DNA of 64,000 nt. Source: Kosakonia sp. SMBL-WEM22 (GTDB lineage Bacteria > Pseudomonadota > Gammaproteobacteria > Enterobacterales > Enterobacteriaceae). Within the stretch, counting starts at the first letter, position 1. Every line of letters starts with the position of its first letter. Positions 1 to 12,120 of this stretch are shown piece after piece. The stretch covers positions 992,001 through 1,056,000 of the forward strand of contig NZ_CP051488.1 in assembly GCF_014490785.1 (NCBI RefSeq), read 5' to 3'. Both the position numbers and the translations under genes were made by a program. The notes beneath the pieces are model-generated. The model was not told the origin of the DNA, did no database searches, and worked only from the letters and a program-made list of their open reading frames with translations.

Positions 1-351
1 CAGATCGGTGATCACCTCTTCGTGGGTCGGGCCGAGCACGAACGGGCGCTCGCCGCGATCGACAAAACGCAGCAGTTCCGGACCGTACTGCTCCCAGCGA
101 CCGCTCTCTTGCCACAGGTCGGCTGGCTGCACGACCGGCATGGACACCTCAATCGCACCGGCGTTGTTCATCTCTTCACGCACGATGTTTTCGACTTTTT
201 TCAGGACGCGCAGACCAGTGGGTAACCAGGTGTACAACCCGGAGGCCAGTTTGCGGATCATCCCGGCGCGCAGCATCAGCTGGTGGCTGATCACTTCGGC
301 GTCGGCAGGCGTCTCTTTCAGAGTAGAGAGCAAGTATTGGCTAGTACGCAT
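1..351 (-). CDS. proS: Prolyl-tRNA synthetase, N-terminal 117 residues (truncated by window edge)
   Basis: Charges tRNA-Pro with proline in the cytoplasm. Only the first 117 codons are inside the window; the gene continues past base 1. The start is the ATG whose complement is at 349-351, giving [13 protein letters not shown], as in E. coli ProS. The visible part includes the class II motif 2 region, with [26 protein letters not shown] sequence in which the TxE (THEE) substrate loop is clear. The next gene upstream on this strand is trmO, 109 bases away, the same proS-trmO-rcsF order as in E. coli. Identification is secure from sequence recognition; the rest of the gene, including the editing domain, cannot be judged. 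Confidence 0.93.
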
Positions 352-460
352 GTTGTTACGGTTCCATTTGGACAATTGGAGCAGGCCGGAGGCGGCCTGA
401 CACAAAAAAGTGGTTTAGTTTATCAGCCCGGCAGAGATGCCAAAAGAGAGGGGCTTAAAA

Positions 461-1168
461 TTAGCGTGGTTCAAGGGCAAACACTTCAAAACCGCTATCG
501 ACAACGCGCCAGCGGACATTCACATCATGCAGCCAGACGGCGTAGGTTTTCCCCGGCTCCTCCTCTTTGCGATAGGCTGGGCGCGGATCCTGCGACAGCA
601 CCTCCTGCACAAACGTAGCAAAGTGCGGGAAGCGTTTCTCCAGCAGGGCGAGGGCCGGTGCAAGTTCAGCGGCAAAGGTCACGGCGACAGTCGCGGCGGG
701 AGCGTGCTGCGCATAGCTTGCCTGCGCAGCGGGCAGCGCTTCTGCAAAGGGGAGATAGGGTTTGATATCGACCACCGGCGTGCCATCGACCAGGTCGAGA
801 CTGCCGAGCTGCAGGATCACCTGATCTTTATGGCAGCGAATGCCCTTCAGTTCGACCAGTGACATACCGATCGGGTTGGGGCGAAAGGTCGAGCGGGTGG
901 CAAACACCCCCATGCGGGTATTGCCGCCGAGGCGTGGGGGGCGCACCGTCGGACGCCAGCCGCCTTCCATCGTCTGATGAAAAACAAACAGCACCCAAAG
1001 GTGGCTGAACGCCTCCAGGCCGCGAACCGCATCGGGCTGGTTGTAAGGCGTCAGCAAGTGAAGTTCGCCACCGCCGTGTTTTACCAGGCCTGGCTGGCGC
1101 GGGACAGCGAACTTCTCTTTATAGGGTGAGCGAATAACGCCGATTTGCTCGAAAGCAAACTGACTCAT
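461..1168 (-). CDS. trmO: tRNA (adenine(37)-N6)-methyltransferase TrmO
   Basis: Methylates N6 of the t6A37 base of tRNA-Thr (GGU) using S-adenosylmethionine. The 235-residue product begins MSQFAFEQIGVIRSPY and carries the family hallmark RSTFRPNPIG at about residues 92-101, followed by SLVEL. The length equals that of E. coli TrmO (formerly TsaA/YaeB). Its ATG overlaps the end of rcsF by four bases (1165-1168), so the two are probably translationally coupled. The rcsF-trmO pair followed by proS is conserved gene order. Nothing in the sequence looks damaged. Confidence 0.93.
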   Translation of the reverse strand: MSQFAFEQIGVIRSPYKEKFAVPRQPGLVKHGGGELHLLTPYNQPDAVRGLEAFSHLWVLFVFHQTMEGGWRPTVRPPRLGGNTRMGVFATRSTFRPNPIGMSLVELKGIRCHKDQVILQLGSLDLVDGTPVVDIKPYLPFAEALPAAQASYAQHAPAATVAVTFAAELAPALALLEKRFPHFATFVQEVLSQDPRPAYRKEEEPGKTYAVWLHDVNVRWRVVDSGFEVFALEPR

Positions 1169-1572
1169 TTGGCCGAGATATTCAGCGCAGAGCCGACACA
1201 GAGTGCCTGGCGGTAGCAGCCTGGCGTGCCGCTGGTGACTTCGCAGTTATGCAGCAGGACGGCGTTCGCTTTAGCTTTTTTCGAAGCGTTGATCTGCAGG
1301 CGTTTGCGAGCGGTAGGGATGTTCGGCGGAGAATCCTGATTGCTGGCCTGGCATGATTCGCCGGTCACTTCACCGAGATCGCGGAACGGCTTACCGACCA
1401 GCTCTTCTGCGTTAGTAATGATGCGAACGGGAGCGGCGCGCGCGACTTTCGCTTTTTGCGGCTCTGCTTTGGGTTCCGCTGCGGTGTTCTGCACGGGTTC
1501 GACAGGTGATCTGCTTAGCAACGAACAGCCGCTCAGCGTGAGTGCTAATAGACAGATCGGGAAAGCACGCAT
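1165..1572 (-). CDS. rcsF: Outer-membrane lipoprotein RcsF, sensor of the Rcs phosphorelay
   Basis: Surface lipoprotein that senses envelope damage and signals through IgaA to the Rcs phosphorelay controlling capsule and motility genes. The 135-residue product starts MRAFPICLLALTLSGC, a lipoprotein signal peptide with lipobox LSGC (Cys at residue 16). It is followed by a Pro/Ala/Lys-rich linker and a C-terminal domain with four cysteines (within ESCQAS, HNCEVT, PGCYRQ and ALCVGS). Those four cysteines match the two non-consecutive disulfides known for RcsF. It overlaps trmO by four bases. Length is one residue more than E. coli RcsF (134). Confidence 0.94.
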   Translation of the reverse strand: MRAFPICLLALTLSGCSLLSRSPVEPVQNTAAEPKAEPQKAKVARAAPVRIITNAEELVGKPFRDLGEVTGESCQASNQDSPPNIPTARKRLQINASKKAKANAVLLHNCEVTSGTPGCYRQALCVGSALNISAK

Positions 1573-1633
1573 AAAAGTATCCTCACAAAAATTTTCTTAA
1601 CGCCGTATTGAATCAAGGGCGTGCCCAAATGAC

Positions 1634-1653
1634 AAGGCGGGCTTTCGCCCGCC
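1634..1653 (-). terminator. Probable terminator of metNIQ
   Basis: A GC-rich hairpin (GGCGGGC, four-base loop, GCCCGCC) lies 27 bases after the metQ stop codon and before rcsF. Read on the minus strand it is followed by TTGTCATTT, a weak U tract, so termination is likely but possibly incomplete. Confidence 0.6.
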
Positions 1654-1679
1654 CTGAATGATATTACAGACTGATGAGA

Positions 1680-2495
1680 TTACCAGCCTTTCACCGCGCC
1701 GCCGTTAAAGACTTTGTTGGCAGCCTCGCTGACTTCGTCAGAGTGGAACGCCTGCACAAATTTCTTCACGTTTTCCGCGTCTTTATTATCTTCGCGTGCG
1801 ACGATCAGGTTCACGTACGGGGAGTTTTTATCTTCAACAAAGATGCCGTCTTTTTCCGGGGTCAGGCCAATCTGGCTGGCATAGGTGGTATTAATCACCG
1901 CCAGCGCAATCTGCGCATCGTCCAGTGAGCGCGGCAGCTGCGGAGCTTCCAGCTCAACGATCTTCAGTTTTTTCGGGTTTTCAGTGACATCCAGCACCGT
2001 CGGCATCAGGCCAACGCCATCTTTCAGTTTGATCAGACCCTCTTTCTGCAGCAGCAGCAGGGCACGACCAAGGTTGGTCGGATCGTTAGGCACCGCAACC
2101 TGAGAACCATCCTGCAGTTCGGAGATCGCTTTGATTTTTTTTGAATAGCCAGCGATCGGGTAGACAAAGCTGTTGCCGACCGGCACCAGTTTGAAGCCGC
2201 GGTCTTTGATCTGCTGATCGAGGTATGGCTTATGCTGGAAAGCGTTAACGTCGATATCGCCTTTACTCAGCGCTTCGTTCGGCAGCACGTAATCGTTAAA
2301 GGTCACCAGCTCAACATCGAGGCCATACTTCTCTTTTGCTACTTTTTGCGCCACTTCCGCAACTTGCTGTTCAGCGCCAACAATCACACCGACTTTAATG
2401 TGATTCGGATCTTTTTCATCCGGGCCGCAGCCGACCAGCGCCAGAGAGCCGATTAGCGCGCCAATGGCGGCAAAGGTCTTGAGGTTAAAAGCCAT
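1680..2495 (-). CDS. metQ: Methionine ABC transporter, substrate-binding lipoprotein MetQ
   Basis: Periplasmic methionine-binding component of the MetNIQ importer. The 271-residue protein starts MAFNLKTFAAIGALIGSLALVGC, a lipoprotein signal with lipobox LVGC (Cys at 23), followed by the NlpA/MetQ family domain (IKVGVIVGAEQQV onwards). The length equals that of E. coli MetQ. It is the last gene of the metN-metI-metQ operon, 40 bases after metI, and is probably repressed by MetJ through boxes upstream of metN. Confidence 0.95.
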   Translation of the reverse strand: MAFNLKTFAAIGALIGSLALVGCGPDEKDPNHIKVGVIVGAEQQVAEVAQKVAKEKYGLDVELVTFNDYVLPNEALSKGDIDVNAFQHKPYLDQQIKDRGFKLVPVGNSFVYPIAGYSKKIKAISELQDGSQVAVPNDPTNLGRALLLLQKEGLIKLKDGVGLMPTVLDVTENPKKLKIVELEAPQLPRSLDDAQIALAVINTTYASQIGLTPEKDGIFVEDKNSPYVNLIVAREDNKDAENVKKFVQAFHSDEVSEAANKVFNGGAVKGW

Positions 2496-2535
2496 CAGTT
2501 ATTCCTTACTGTCAGAGTCGTTATGTTGTGTAACG

Positions 2536-3189
2536 TTATTTGTGCGTCACAGCCTGGACGATACGATCGCCCGCGAATTGAATTAAGTAAACCAAAACCA
2601 CAAGCAGTACTAAAACTGTGTTCATCACTAATGGGTTATAGGTGACATAGCCGTACTGAATACCTAACTGGCCAAGACCGCCCGCGCCCACGGCACCGCC
2701 CATCGCTGAGTATCCGACCAGCGTAATCAGCGTAATGGTCGCGGCATTGATTAATCCAGGCAGCGCTTCCGGTAGCAATACCTTGCGGATGATCTGCATC
2801 GGCGTGGCGCCCATTGCGCGGGAGGCTTCAATCAGACCTGCCGGCAGTTCAAGTAGGGCGTTCTCTACCATACGGGCGATAAACGGCGCTGCGCCAACGG
2901 TCAGCGGCACGATCACCGCGTAAAGACCAATAGAGGTGCCAACAATGACGCGAGTAAACGGGATCATCCACACCAGCAGAATAATGAAGGGGATGGAGCG
3001 GAAGATGTTGACCGTTGCTGAAATCGCGCTATAGAGCGTGAGGTTCTGCATAATCTGGCCGGGACGGGTCACATAAAGTAATACGCCGAACGGCAGACCG
3101 ACGATAAAACCGAGCAGGCCGGAGGCAAAGGTCATAAACAACGTTTCCCAGATGCTGCGGGCGAAGAGCCAAATCATTGCCTCAGACAT
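2536..3189 (-). CDS. metI: Methionine ABC transporter permease MetI
   Basis: Inner-membrane permease subunit that pairs with MetN and receives methionine from MetQ. The 217-residue protein is hydrophobic, with about five membrane segments. It has the EAA loop of binding-protein-dependent permeases (EASRAMGATPMQII, about residues 121-134), the coupling contact for the ATPase. Its start codon lies inside the end of metN (overlap 3182-3189), which suggests coupled translation. Length matches E. coli MetI. Confidence 0.95.
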   Translation of the reverse strand: MSEAMIWLFARSIWETLFMTFASGLLGFIVGLPFGVLLYVTRPGQIMQNLTLYSAISATVNIFRSIPFIILLVWMIPFTRVIVGTSIGLYAVIVPLTVGAAPFIARMVENALLELPAGLIEASRAMGATPMQIIRKVLLPEALPGLINAATITLITLVGYSAMGGAVGAGGLGQLGIQYGYVTYNPLVMNTVLVLLVVLVYLIQFAGDRIVQAVTHK

Positions 3190-4213
3190 AACCGAGTACC
3201 TCTACTTTTACATGATGTTCTTGCAGCCAGGCGATGGCCGCCCGTGTCTCCTGCGTGGTGCCGTGCATTTCGGTCAGCATAATGCCGAACTTCACGCCGC
3301 CGGCGTAATCCATCTGCGCGCTGATAATATTGTTATTCACATTGAAACGACGGGCGGTTTCCGACAGCAGCGGCGCGTCTACCGACTGGCCGGTAAACTC
3401 CATACGCAGCATCGGTACGCTATCTGCCTGCGGCTCAGACTGAAGACGCTGTAAATAGTCTTCCGGGATGTCCAGATGCAGCGTCGACTGAATAAACTGC
3501 TGCGCCAGCGGCGTTTTCGGATGGGAGAAGACTTCGCTGACAGTATCCTGCTCAATTAACTCACCGTTGCTGATCACCGCCACGCAGTCGCAGATGCGCT
3601 TAACCACGTCCATCTCATGAGTGATCAACAGAATGGTCAGGCCCAGGCGGCGATTAATGTCTTTCAATAACTCCAGAATGGAGCGGGTAGTTGCCGGATC
3701 GAGGGCGCTAGTGGCTTCATCGCACAGCAGCACTTTTGGGTTGCTGGCTAACGCACGTGCGATGGCGACACGCTGTTTCTGCCCGCCGGAGAGGTTAGCC
3801 GGGTAGCTGTCGTGCTTATCACCGAGGCCGACCAGCTCGAGCAGCTCTTTAACGCGGCGGTTAATCTCTTCGCGGGGCGTGTTATCCAGCTCGAGCGGCA
3901 GCGCCACGTTGCCAAACACAGTGCGGGAAGCGAGCAAATTGAAGTGCTGGAAGATCATGCCGATTTGGCGGCGCGCTTTGGTTAATTCCGCTTCGGAGAG
4001 CTGGGTCAGATCCTGCCCATCGACCAGCACGCTGCCTTGAGATGGGCGCTCAAGCAGGTTTACGCAGCGAATCAGCGTACTTTTTCCTGCGCCGGACGCG
4101 CCAATCACGCCATAAATTTGGCCAGCAGGTACATGCAGACTGACGTTGTTTAACGCCTGAATTTTTCGGTTTCCCTGCTGGAACACCTTGGTGATATTCG
4201 AAAGTTTAATCAT
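3182..4213 (-). CDS. metN: Methionine ABC transporter ATP-binding protein MetN
   Basis: ATPase that powers methionine import. The 343-residue product begins MIKLSNITKVFQQ. I chose the ATG complementary to 4211-4213, not an in-frame ATG 90 bases upstream, because the shorter form matches E. coli MetN in start and length. The Walker A motif GASGAGKST, signature LSGGQKQRVA, Walker B LLCDEATSALDP and switch His (LLITHE) are all intact. The C-terminal third is the regulatory NIL domain, which in E. coli binds methionine and inhibits transport. First gene of metNIQ; MetJ boxes lie about 85 bases upstream. Confidence 0.95.
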   Translation of the reverse strand: MIKLSNITKVFQQGNRKIQALNNVSLHVPAGQIYGVIGASGAGKSTLIRCVNLLERPSQGSVLVDGQDLTQLSEAELTKARRQIGMIFQHFNLLASRTVFGNVALPLELDNTPREEINRRVKELLELVGLGDKHDSYPANLSGGQKQRVAIARALASNPKVLLCDEATSALDPATTRSILELLKDINRRLGLTILLITHEMDVVKRICDCVAVISNGELIEQDTVSEVFSHPKTPLAQQFIQSTLHLDIPEDYLQRLQSEPQADSVPMLRMEFTGQSVDAPLLSETARRFNVNNNIISAQMDYAGGVKFGIMLTEMHGTTQETRAAIAWLQEHHVKVEVLGYV

Positions 4214-4297
4214 TAGATTATTTTTATCGTATAAGAGTGAGCCGTGGCATTTTGTTCTGCCGGTTACGGGAAAGAGCCGTAAACAAAGCGGATGGTA

Positions 4298-4313
4298 AGG
4301 CATCCAGACGTCT
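4298..4313 (-). promoter_or_regulatory. Tandem MetJ boxes upstream of metNIQ
   Basis: On the minus strand the sequence reads AGACGTCT then GGATGCCT: one perfect met box (4306-4313) and an adjacent imperfect one. MetJ with S-adenosylmethionine binds tandem 8-bp AGACGTCT boxes. The location, 85-100 bases before metN, matches the E. coli arrangement, so repression by methionine sufficiency is inferred. Confidence 0.8.
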
Positions 4314-4405
4314 GAATCAATGTCGCGCTGTTATGATGAGCACTTTCCTGCGTAGCGAAACATGAGATACTACGCAGCAACAACGCCTTTATCAGGAGTA
4401 AACCT

Positions 4406-4972
4406 TTGGCAACTTTAGTACCCGCTATTTTTCTCGATCGTGACGGCACGATTAACATCGATCACGGTTATGTGCATGAGATTGATAACTTCGAGTTTAT
4501 CGATGGCGTCATTGATGCCATGCGTGAATTAAAAGCGATGGGTTATGCACTGGTGCTTGTCACCAACCAGTCCGGTATTGCGCGCGGTTTATTTACTGAA
4601 GCGCAATTCGAGACGCTGACCGAATGGATGGACTGGTCGCTTGCCGATCGCGATGTCGATTTGGATGGTATCTACTATTGCCCGCATCATCCTGAGGCGA
4701 GCGTAGAGGAGTATCGCCAGACATGCGATTGCCGTAAGCCACAGCCGGGGATGCTGATCTCTGCACGTGACTTCCTGCACATTGATATGGCCGCTTCTTA
4801 TATAGTGGGTGACAAGATGGAAGATATGCAGGCGGGTGCGGCAGCGGACGTCGGTACGAAAGTGCTGGTGCGTAGCGGTAAGCCGGTGACGCCAGAGGCG
4901 GAAAAAAGTGCAGATTGGGTGTTAAATAGCCTTGCGGAGCTGCCTGCAGCGATTAAAAAGCACCAAAATTAG
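4406..4972 (+). CDS. gmhB: D-glycero-beta-D-manno-heptose-1,7-bisphosphate 7-phosphatase
   Basis: Removes the 7-phosphate during ADP-heptose synthesis for the lipopolysaccharide inner core. The 188-residue protein reads MATLVPAIFLDRDGTIN, a HAD-superfamily motif I with Asp11 and Asp13. It has the zinc-binding cysteine/histidine cluster CPHHP...TCDCRKP (about residues 91-110) and motif IV GDKMEDMQAG. The start codon is TTG, with an AGGAG ribosome-binding site nine bases upstream (4393-4397). No better start exists because the next upstream stop is close. The gene lies between metNIQ (divergent) and the rRNA operon, as in E. coli. Confidence 0.93.
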   Translation: MATLVPAIFLDRDGTINIDHGYVHEIDNFEFIDGVIDAMRELKAMGYALVLVTNQSGIARGLFTEAQFETLTEWMDWSLADRDVDLDGIYYCPHHPEASVEEYRQTCDCRKPQPGMLISARDFLHIDMAASYIVGDKMEDMQAGAAADVGTKVLVRSGKPVTPEAEKSADWVLNSLAELPAAIKKHQN

Positions 4973-5021
4973 CCGTTATGTCGAAAAGATGAGCGGTTGA
5001 AATAAAAATGCATTTTTCCGC

Positions 5022-5049
5022 TTGTCATTCCTCGTGGGCTCCCTATAAT
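5022..5049 (+). promoter_or_regulatory. rRNA operon promoter P1
   Basis: TTGTCA (5022-5027) and TATAAT (5044-5049) are separated by 16 bases, followed by the GC-rich discriminator GCGCCTCC typical of ppGpp-controlled rRNA promoters. An A/T-rich stretch just upstream (about 4999-5018) fits an UP element. Confidence 0.88.
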
Positions 5050-5132
5050 GCGCCTCCATCGACACGGCGCTAAGCAAACAACAGCTTGCAGCGACGTTAA
5101 GTCGGAAGAGAAAAAAATCCTGAAATTGAGGG

Positions 5133-5160
5133 TTGACTCTGAAAGAGGAAGGCGTAATAT
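5133..5160 (+). promoter_or_regulatory. rRNA operon promoter P2
   Basis: TTGACT (5133-5138) and TAATAT (5155-5160) with 16-base spacing, 111 bases downstream of P1, matching the usual P1/P2 arrangement of enterobacterial rRNA operons. Confidence 0.82.
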
Positions 5161-5198
5161 ACGCCACCTCGCGACAGAGCGCTGAAGCGCGTCGCAAC

Positions 5199-5210
5199 TG
5201 CTCTTTAACA
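5199..5210 (+). promoter_or_regulatory. boxA antitermination site in the 16S leader
   Basis: TGCTCTTTAACA, the canonical rrn leader boxA bound by NusB/NusE, lies about 40 bases after P2 and 130 bases before mature 16S RNA. Confidence 0.88.
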
Positions 5211-5340
5211 ATTTATCAGACAATCTGTGTGGGCACTCAGGTGACATGGATTCTTAATGTCTTCGGACACTAAATGAATACCAAGTCTCACGGGTGAACA
5301 CGTAATTCATTACGGTTTAATTCGATGAGCATCAAACTTT

Positions 5341-6882
<1,542 letters not shown>

Positions 6883-6955
6883 CCTTAAAGAACCTTTCCC
6901 TGTAGTGTCCACACAGATTGTCTGATGAAAAATAACGAGCAGTGAAAATCTCTGC

Positions 6956-7032
<77 letters not shown>

Positions 7033-7115
7033 AATTTTCCCTGAATACAGCGTTGTGAAACGACTCGCATACTTCAGTATGCTTCGACCTTTCACGCCTT
7101 GTCTCAGGAAAAATT
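7033..7115 (+). repeat. Stem-loop insertion between tRNA-Ile and tRNA-Ala
   Basis: AATTTTCCCTGA (7033-7044) can pair with TCAGGAAAAATT (7104-7115) at 11 of 12 positions. Inside are GTGAAA/TTTCAC arms and a central perfect hairpin, GCATACTTCAGTATGC (7067-7082). It resembles the mobile rRNA-spacer stem-loops known in enterobacteria. Sixteen bases (7068-7083) recur, inverted, in the 23S-5S spacer at 10414-10429. Confidence 0.6.
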
Positions 7116-7140
7116 ACGGGTAACAGAGTTTAACTACGAT

Positions 7141-7216
7141 GGGGCTATAGCTCAGCTGGGAGAGCGCCTGCTTTGCACGCAGGAGGTCTGCGGTTCGATC
7201 CCGCATAGCTCCACCA
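7141..7216 (+). tRNA. alaV: tRNA-Ala (TGC)
   Basis: 76 bases with encoded CCA. Acceptor stem GGGGCTA/TAGCTCC, anticodon arm with CTTTGCACG (anticodon TGC) and T loop GGTTCGATCC. Second tRNA of the 16S-23S spacer, as in E. coli rrnA, rrnD and rrnH. Confidence 0.97.
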
Positions 7217-7277
7217 TCCTCACTGTTCGGTACAAGAAAACTTCAGAGTACACATTCTGTGTGTGCTGCGAAGTTTT

Positions 7278-7289
7278 GCTCTTTAAAAA
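7278..7289 (+). promoter_or_regulatory. boxA antitermination site in the 16S-23S spacer
   Basis: TGCTCTTTAAAA, the spacer copy of boxA, about 105 bases before mature 23S RNA. It reloads the antitermination complex for the large subunit gene. Confidence 0.82.
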
Positions 7290-7393
7290 TCTGGATCAAG
7301 CTGAAAATTGAAACACTGAACAATGCGAATTGTTCGTGAGTCTCTCAAATTTTCGCAACTTAAGGTGTTTTACGAAACATCTTCGGGTTGTGA

Positions 7394-10299
<2,906 letters not shown>

Positions 10300-10371
10300 A
10301 CAACGCCGAAGATGTTTTGGCGTGAGAGAAGATTTTCAGCTGATACCAGATTAGATGTTAAGTCCGAAGGA

Positions 10372-10473
10372 TTTTACGCAGCAGCAAGGCGGCAACTGAG
10401 ACGAGACGACAGGAGCATACTGAAGTATGTGACTGTTGCGAGCGAAGGCAGCCAACGCAGAAGCGGCGTAAAA
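10372..10473 (+). repeat. ERIC-like stem-loop insertion in the 23S-5S spacer
   Basis: The spacer between 23S and 5S is 199 bases, about twice the E. coli length. The extra DNA is bounded by TTTTACGC (10372-10379) and its complement GCGTAAAA (10466-10473). The right half reads AGTATGTGACTG, then GAGCGAAGGCAGCCAACGCA, which closely resembles the conserved part of the enterobacterial ERIC (IRU) element. It also carries a CATACTGAAGTATG hairpin. I infer an ERIC-related insertion that replaced the loop of the normal spacer hairpin. Confidence 0.6.
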
Positions 10474-10498
10474 GACACAGGACGGAGCACAAAGAATT

Positions 10499-10618
10499 TG
10501 CCTGGCGGCACTAGCGCGGTGGTCCCACCTGACCCCATGCCGAACTCAGAAGTGAAACGCCGTAGCGCCGATGGTAGTGTGGGGTCTCCCCATGCGAGAG
10601 TAGGGAACTGCCAGGCAT
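10499..10618 (+). rRNA. rrfH: 5S ribosomal RNA
   Basis: 120 bases from TGCCTGGCGGC to CTGCCAGGCAT, with the terminal helix fully paired and the internal CCGAACTCAGAAGTGAAACGC loop region intact. Confidence 0.97.
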
Positions 10619-10672
10619 CAAATTAAGCAGTAAACCGGGGCAACAAACCGGTGGTTGTAGAAAAAATTCGGT

Positions 10673-10749
10673 GGAGCGGTAGTTCAGTCGGTTAGAATAC
10701 CTGCCTGTCACGCAGGGGGTCGCGGGTTCGAGTCCCGTCCGTTCCGCCA
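10673..10749 (+). tRNA. aspU: tRNA-Asp (GTC), distal to 5S
   Basis: 77 bases with encoded CCA; anticodon loop CCTGTCACG gives GTC. It lies 54 bases after 5S and before the operon terminator, so it is co-transcribed with the rRNA. It is identical in sequence to the second tRNA-Asp at 19988-20064. Position corresponds to E. coli aspU. Confidence 0.97.
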
Positions 10750-10761
10750 CTTATTTTAAGA

Positions 10762-10792
10762 ACCGTATCTCTCACGAGATACGGTTTTTTTT
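10762..10792 (+). terminator. Rho-independent terminator of the rRNA operon
   Basis: Hairpin ACCGTATCTC...GAGATACGGT followed by eight T residues, 12 bases after tRNA-Asp. It can also help separate the operon from the convergent ketoacyl synthase gene. Confidence 0.9.
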
Positions 10793-10833
10793 CGTCTGTA
10801 CTTTGATACAAAAGGGCCGAACGGCCCTGATCT

Positions 10834-12120
10834 TTACTCTTCCCAGCGCTTTAAGAGCAAACTTGCGTTCACTCCGCCGAAGCCAAACCCATTCGACATC
10901 GCGTAGCGCATCTCAAGCGGCTGTGCGACAAGCGCCACCAGATTTAACCCATCGGCCTTCTCATCAGGATGATGTAAATTGAGCGTCGGTGGAGCAATCT
11001 GTTCACGCAACGCCTGAACCGTGAAAATCGCTTCAATACCCCCCGCCGCACCCAAAAGATGCCCCGTCGCTGATTTAGTGGAGGTGATTGCTACGCCACT
11101 GTTCGCACCAAACACACGCTTTATCGCTGCCAGTTCGCCCTTATCGCCGACCGGGGTTGAGGTCGCATGAGCGTTGATGTGCTGAATATCGGAGGTTGCA
11201 ATGCCCGCCTGACGGATCGCGGCTTCCATCGCTCGTGCGGCACCGTTTCCATCTTCCGGGCCAGCAGTAAGGTGATGCGCATCCGCGCTGGTGCCATACC
11301 CCACCAGTTCCGCCAGCGGCGTAGCGCCACGCGCCAGCGCATGGTCGAGAGATTCAATCACCAACAGCCCGGCACCTTCGCCCATCACAAAACCATCACG
11401 ATCGCGATCAAAGGGGCGTGAAGCCGTTGTCGGTTGATCGTTAAAACCGCTCGACAGCGCGCGTGCCGCAGCAAATCCGGCAAGGCTGACCCGATGGATC
11501 GCTGCTTCACTGCCGCCGCATAAGGCGATATCGGCCTCGCCGCTGCGTATCAACCGCGCGGCATCACCAATTGCCTGCGCTCCGGCCGCACATGCCGAGA
11601 CGGGCGCGCCGATCGGGCCGCGAAAACCATAGTTAATCGACACATGACCGGCTGCAAGGTTGGCGAGGAAAGAGGGAACGGTAAACGGGGAGAGCTTACG
11701 TGGCCCGCGAGAATCCGTGGTGCGTACTGCGTTGGTGATCTCGCTGAAGCCGCCAATCCCGGTCGCGATAACCGTTGCGGTTCGATCGCGCTGCGCCTCC
11801 TCCTGTGGAAACCAGTTCGCCTGCGTCAGCGCCTCTTTTGCTGCCACCAGCGCAAACTCAATAAAACGATCCATTTTTTTGCGTTCTTTCGCCGGGATCG
11901 TGCTTAACGGATCGAAACCGTGGTGCGGATCCTTTTCAATCGAAGGGACCTGGCCTGCCACTTTGCAGGCGATATCGTCTACCATTTCATCATCAAGGCG
12001 GGAAATACCCGATTTGCCTGCAACTAATGATGACCAGACGTGGGAAAGGCCACAGCCAAGTGGGCTGACGATGCCCATACCGGTTATCACGACGCGCTTT
12101 TGCGAACTGCTCATATTCAC
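10834..12120 (-). CDS. FabF-type beta-ketoacyl-ACP synthase (accessory)
   Basis: Condensing enzyme of the thiolase fold, expected to join an acyl group to malonyl-ACP. The 428-residue protein has the KAS II signature in order: nucleophile Cys177 in VSACAAG, His318 in NAHATST, and Lys349/His354 in KSATGHLLG, plus the C-terminal GFGFGGVN loop. It is longer and clearly different from the housekeeping FabF, and it does not sit among fatty-acid genes. It overlaps the HxlR regulator gene by four bases (12117-12120), so the two form an operon. No acyl carrier protein, ketoreductase or acyltransferase is nearby, so its substrate is unknown. E. coli K-12 has no gene here. Confidence 0.85.
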   Translation of the reverse strand: MNMSSSQKRVVITGMGIVSPLGCGLSHVWSSLVAGKSGISRLDDEMVDDIACKVAGQVPSIEKDPHHGFDPLSTIPAKERKKMDRFIEFALVAAKEALTQANWFPQEEAQRDRTATVIATGIGGFSEITNAVRTTDSRGPRKLSPFTVPSFLANLAAGHVSINYGFRGPIGAPVSACAAGAQAIGDAARLIRSGEADIALCGGSEAAIHRVSLAGFAAARALSSGFNDQPTTASRPFDRDRDGFVMGEGAGLLVIESLDHALARGATPLAELVGYGTSADAHHLTAGPEDGNGAARAMEAAIRQAGIATSDIQHINAHATSTPVGDKGELAAIKRVFGANSGVAITSTKSATGHLLGAAGGIEAIFTVQALREQIAPPTLNLHHPDEKADGLNLVALVAQPLEMRYAMSNGFGFGGVNASLLLKRWEE

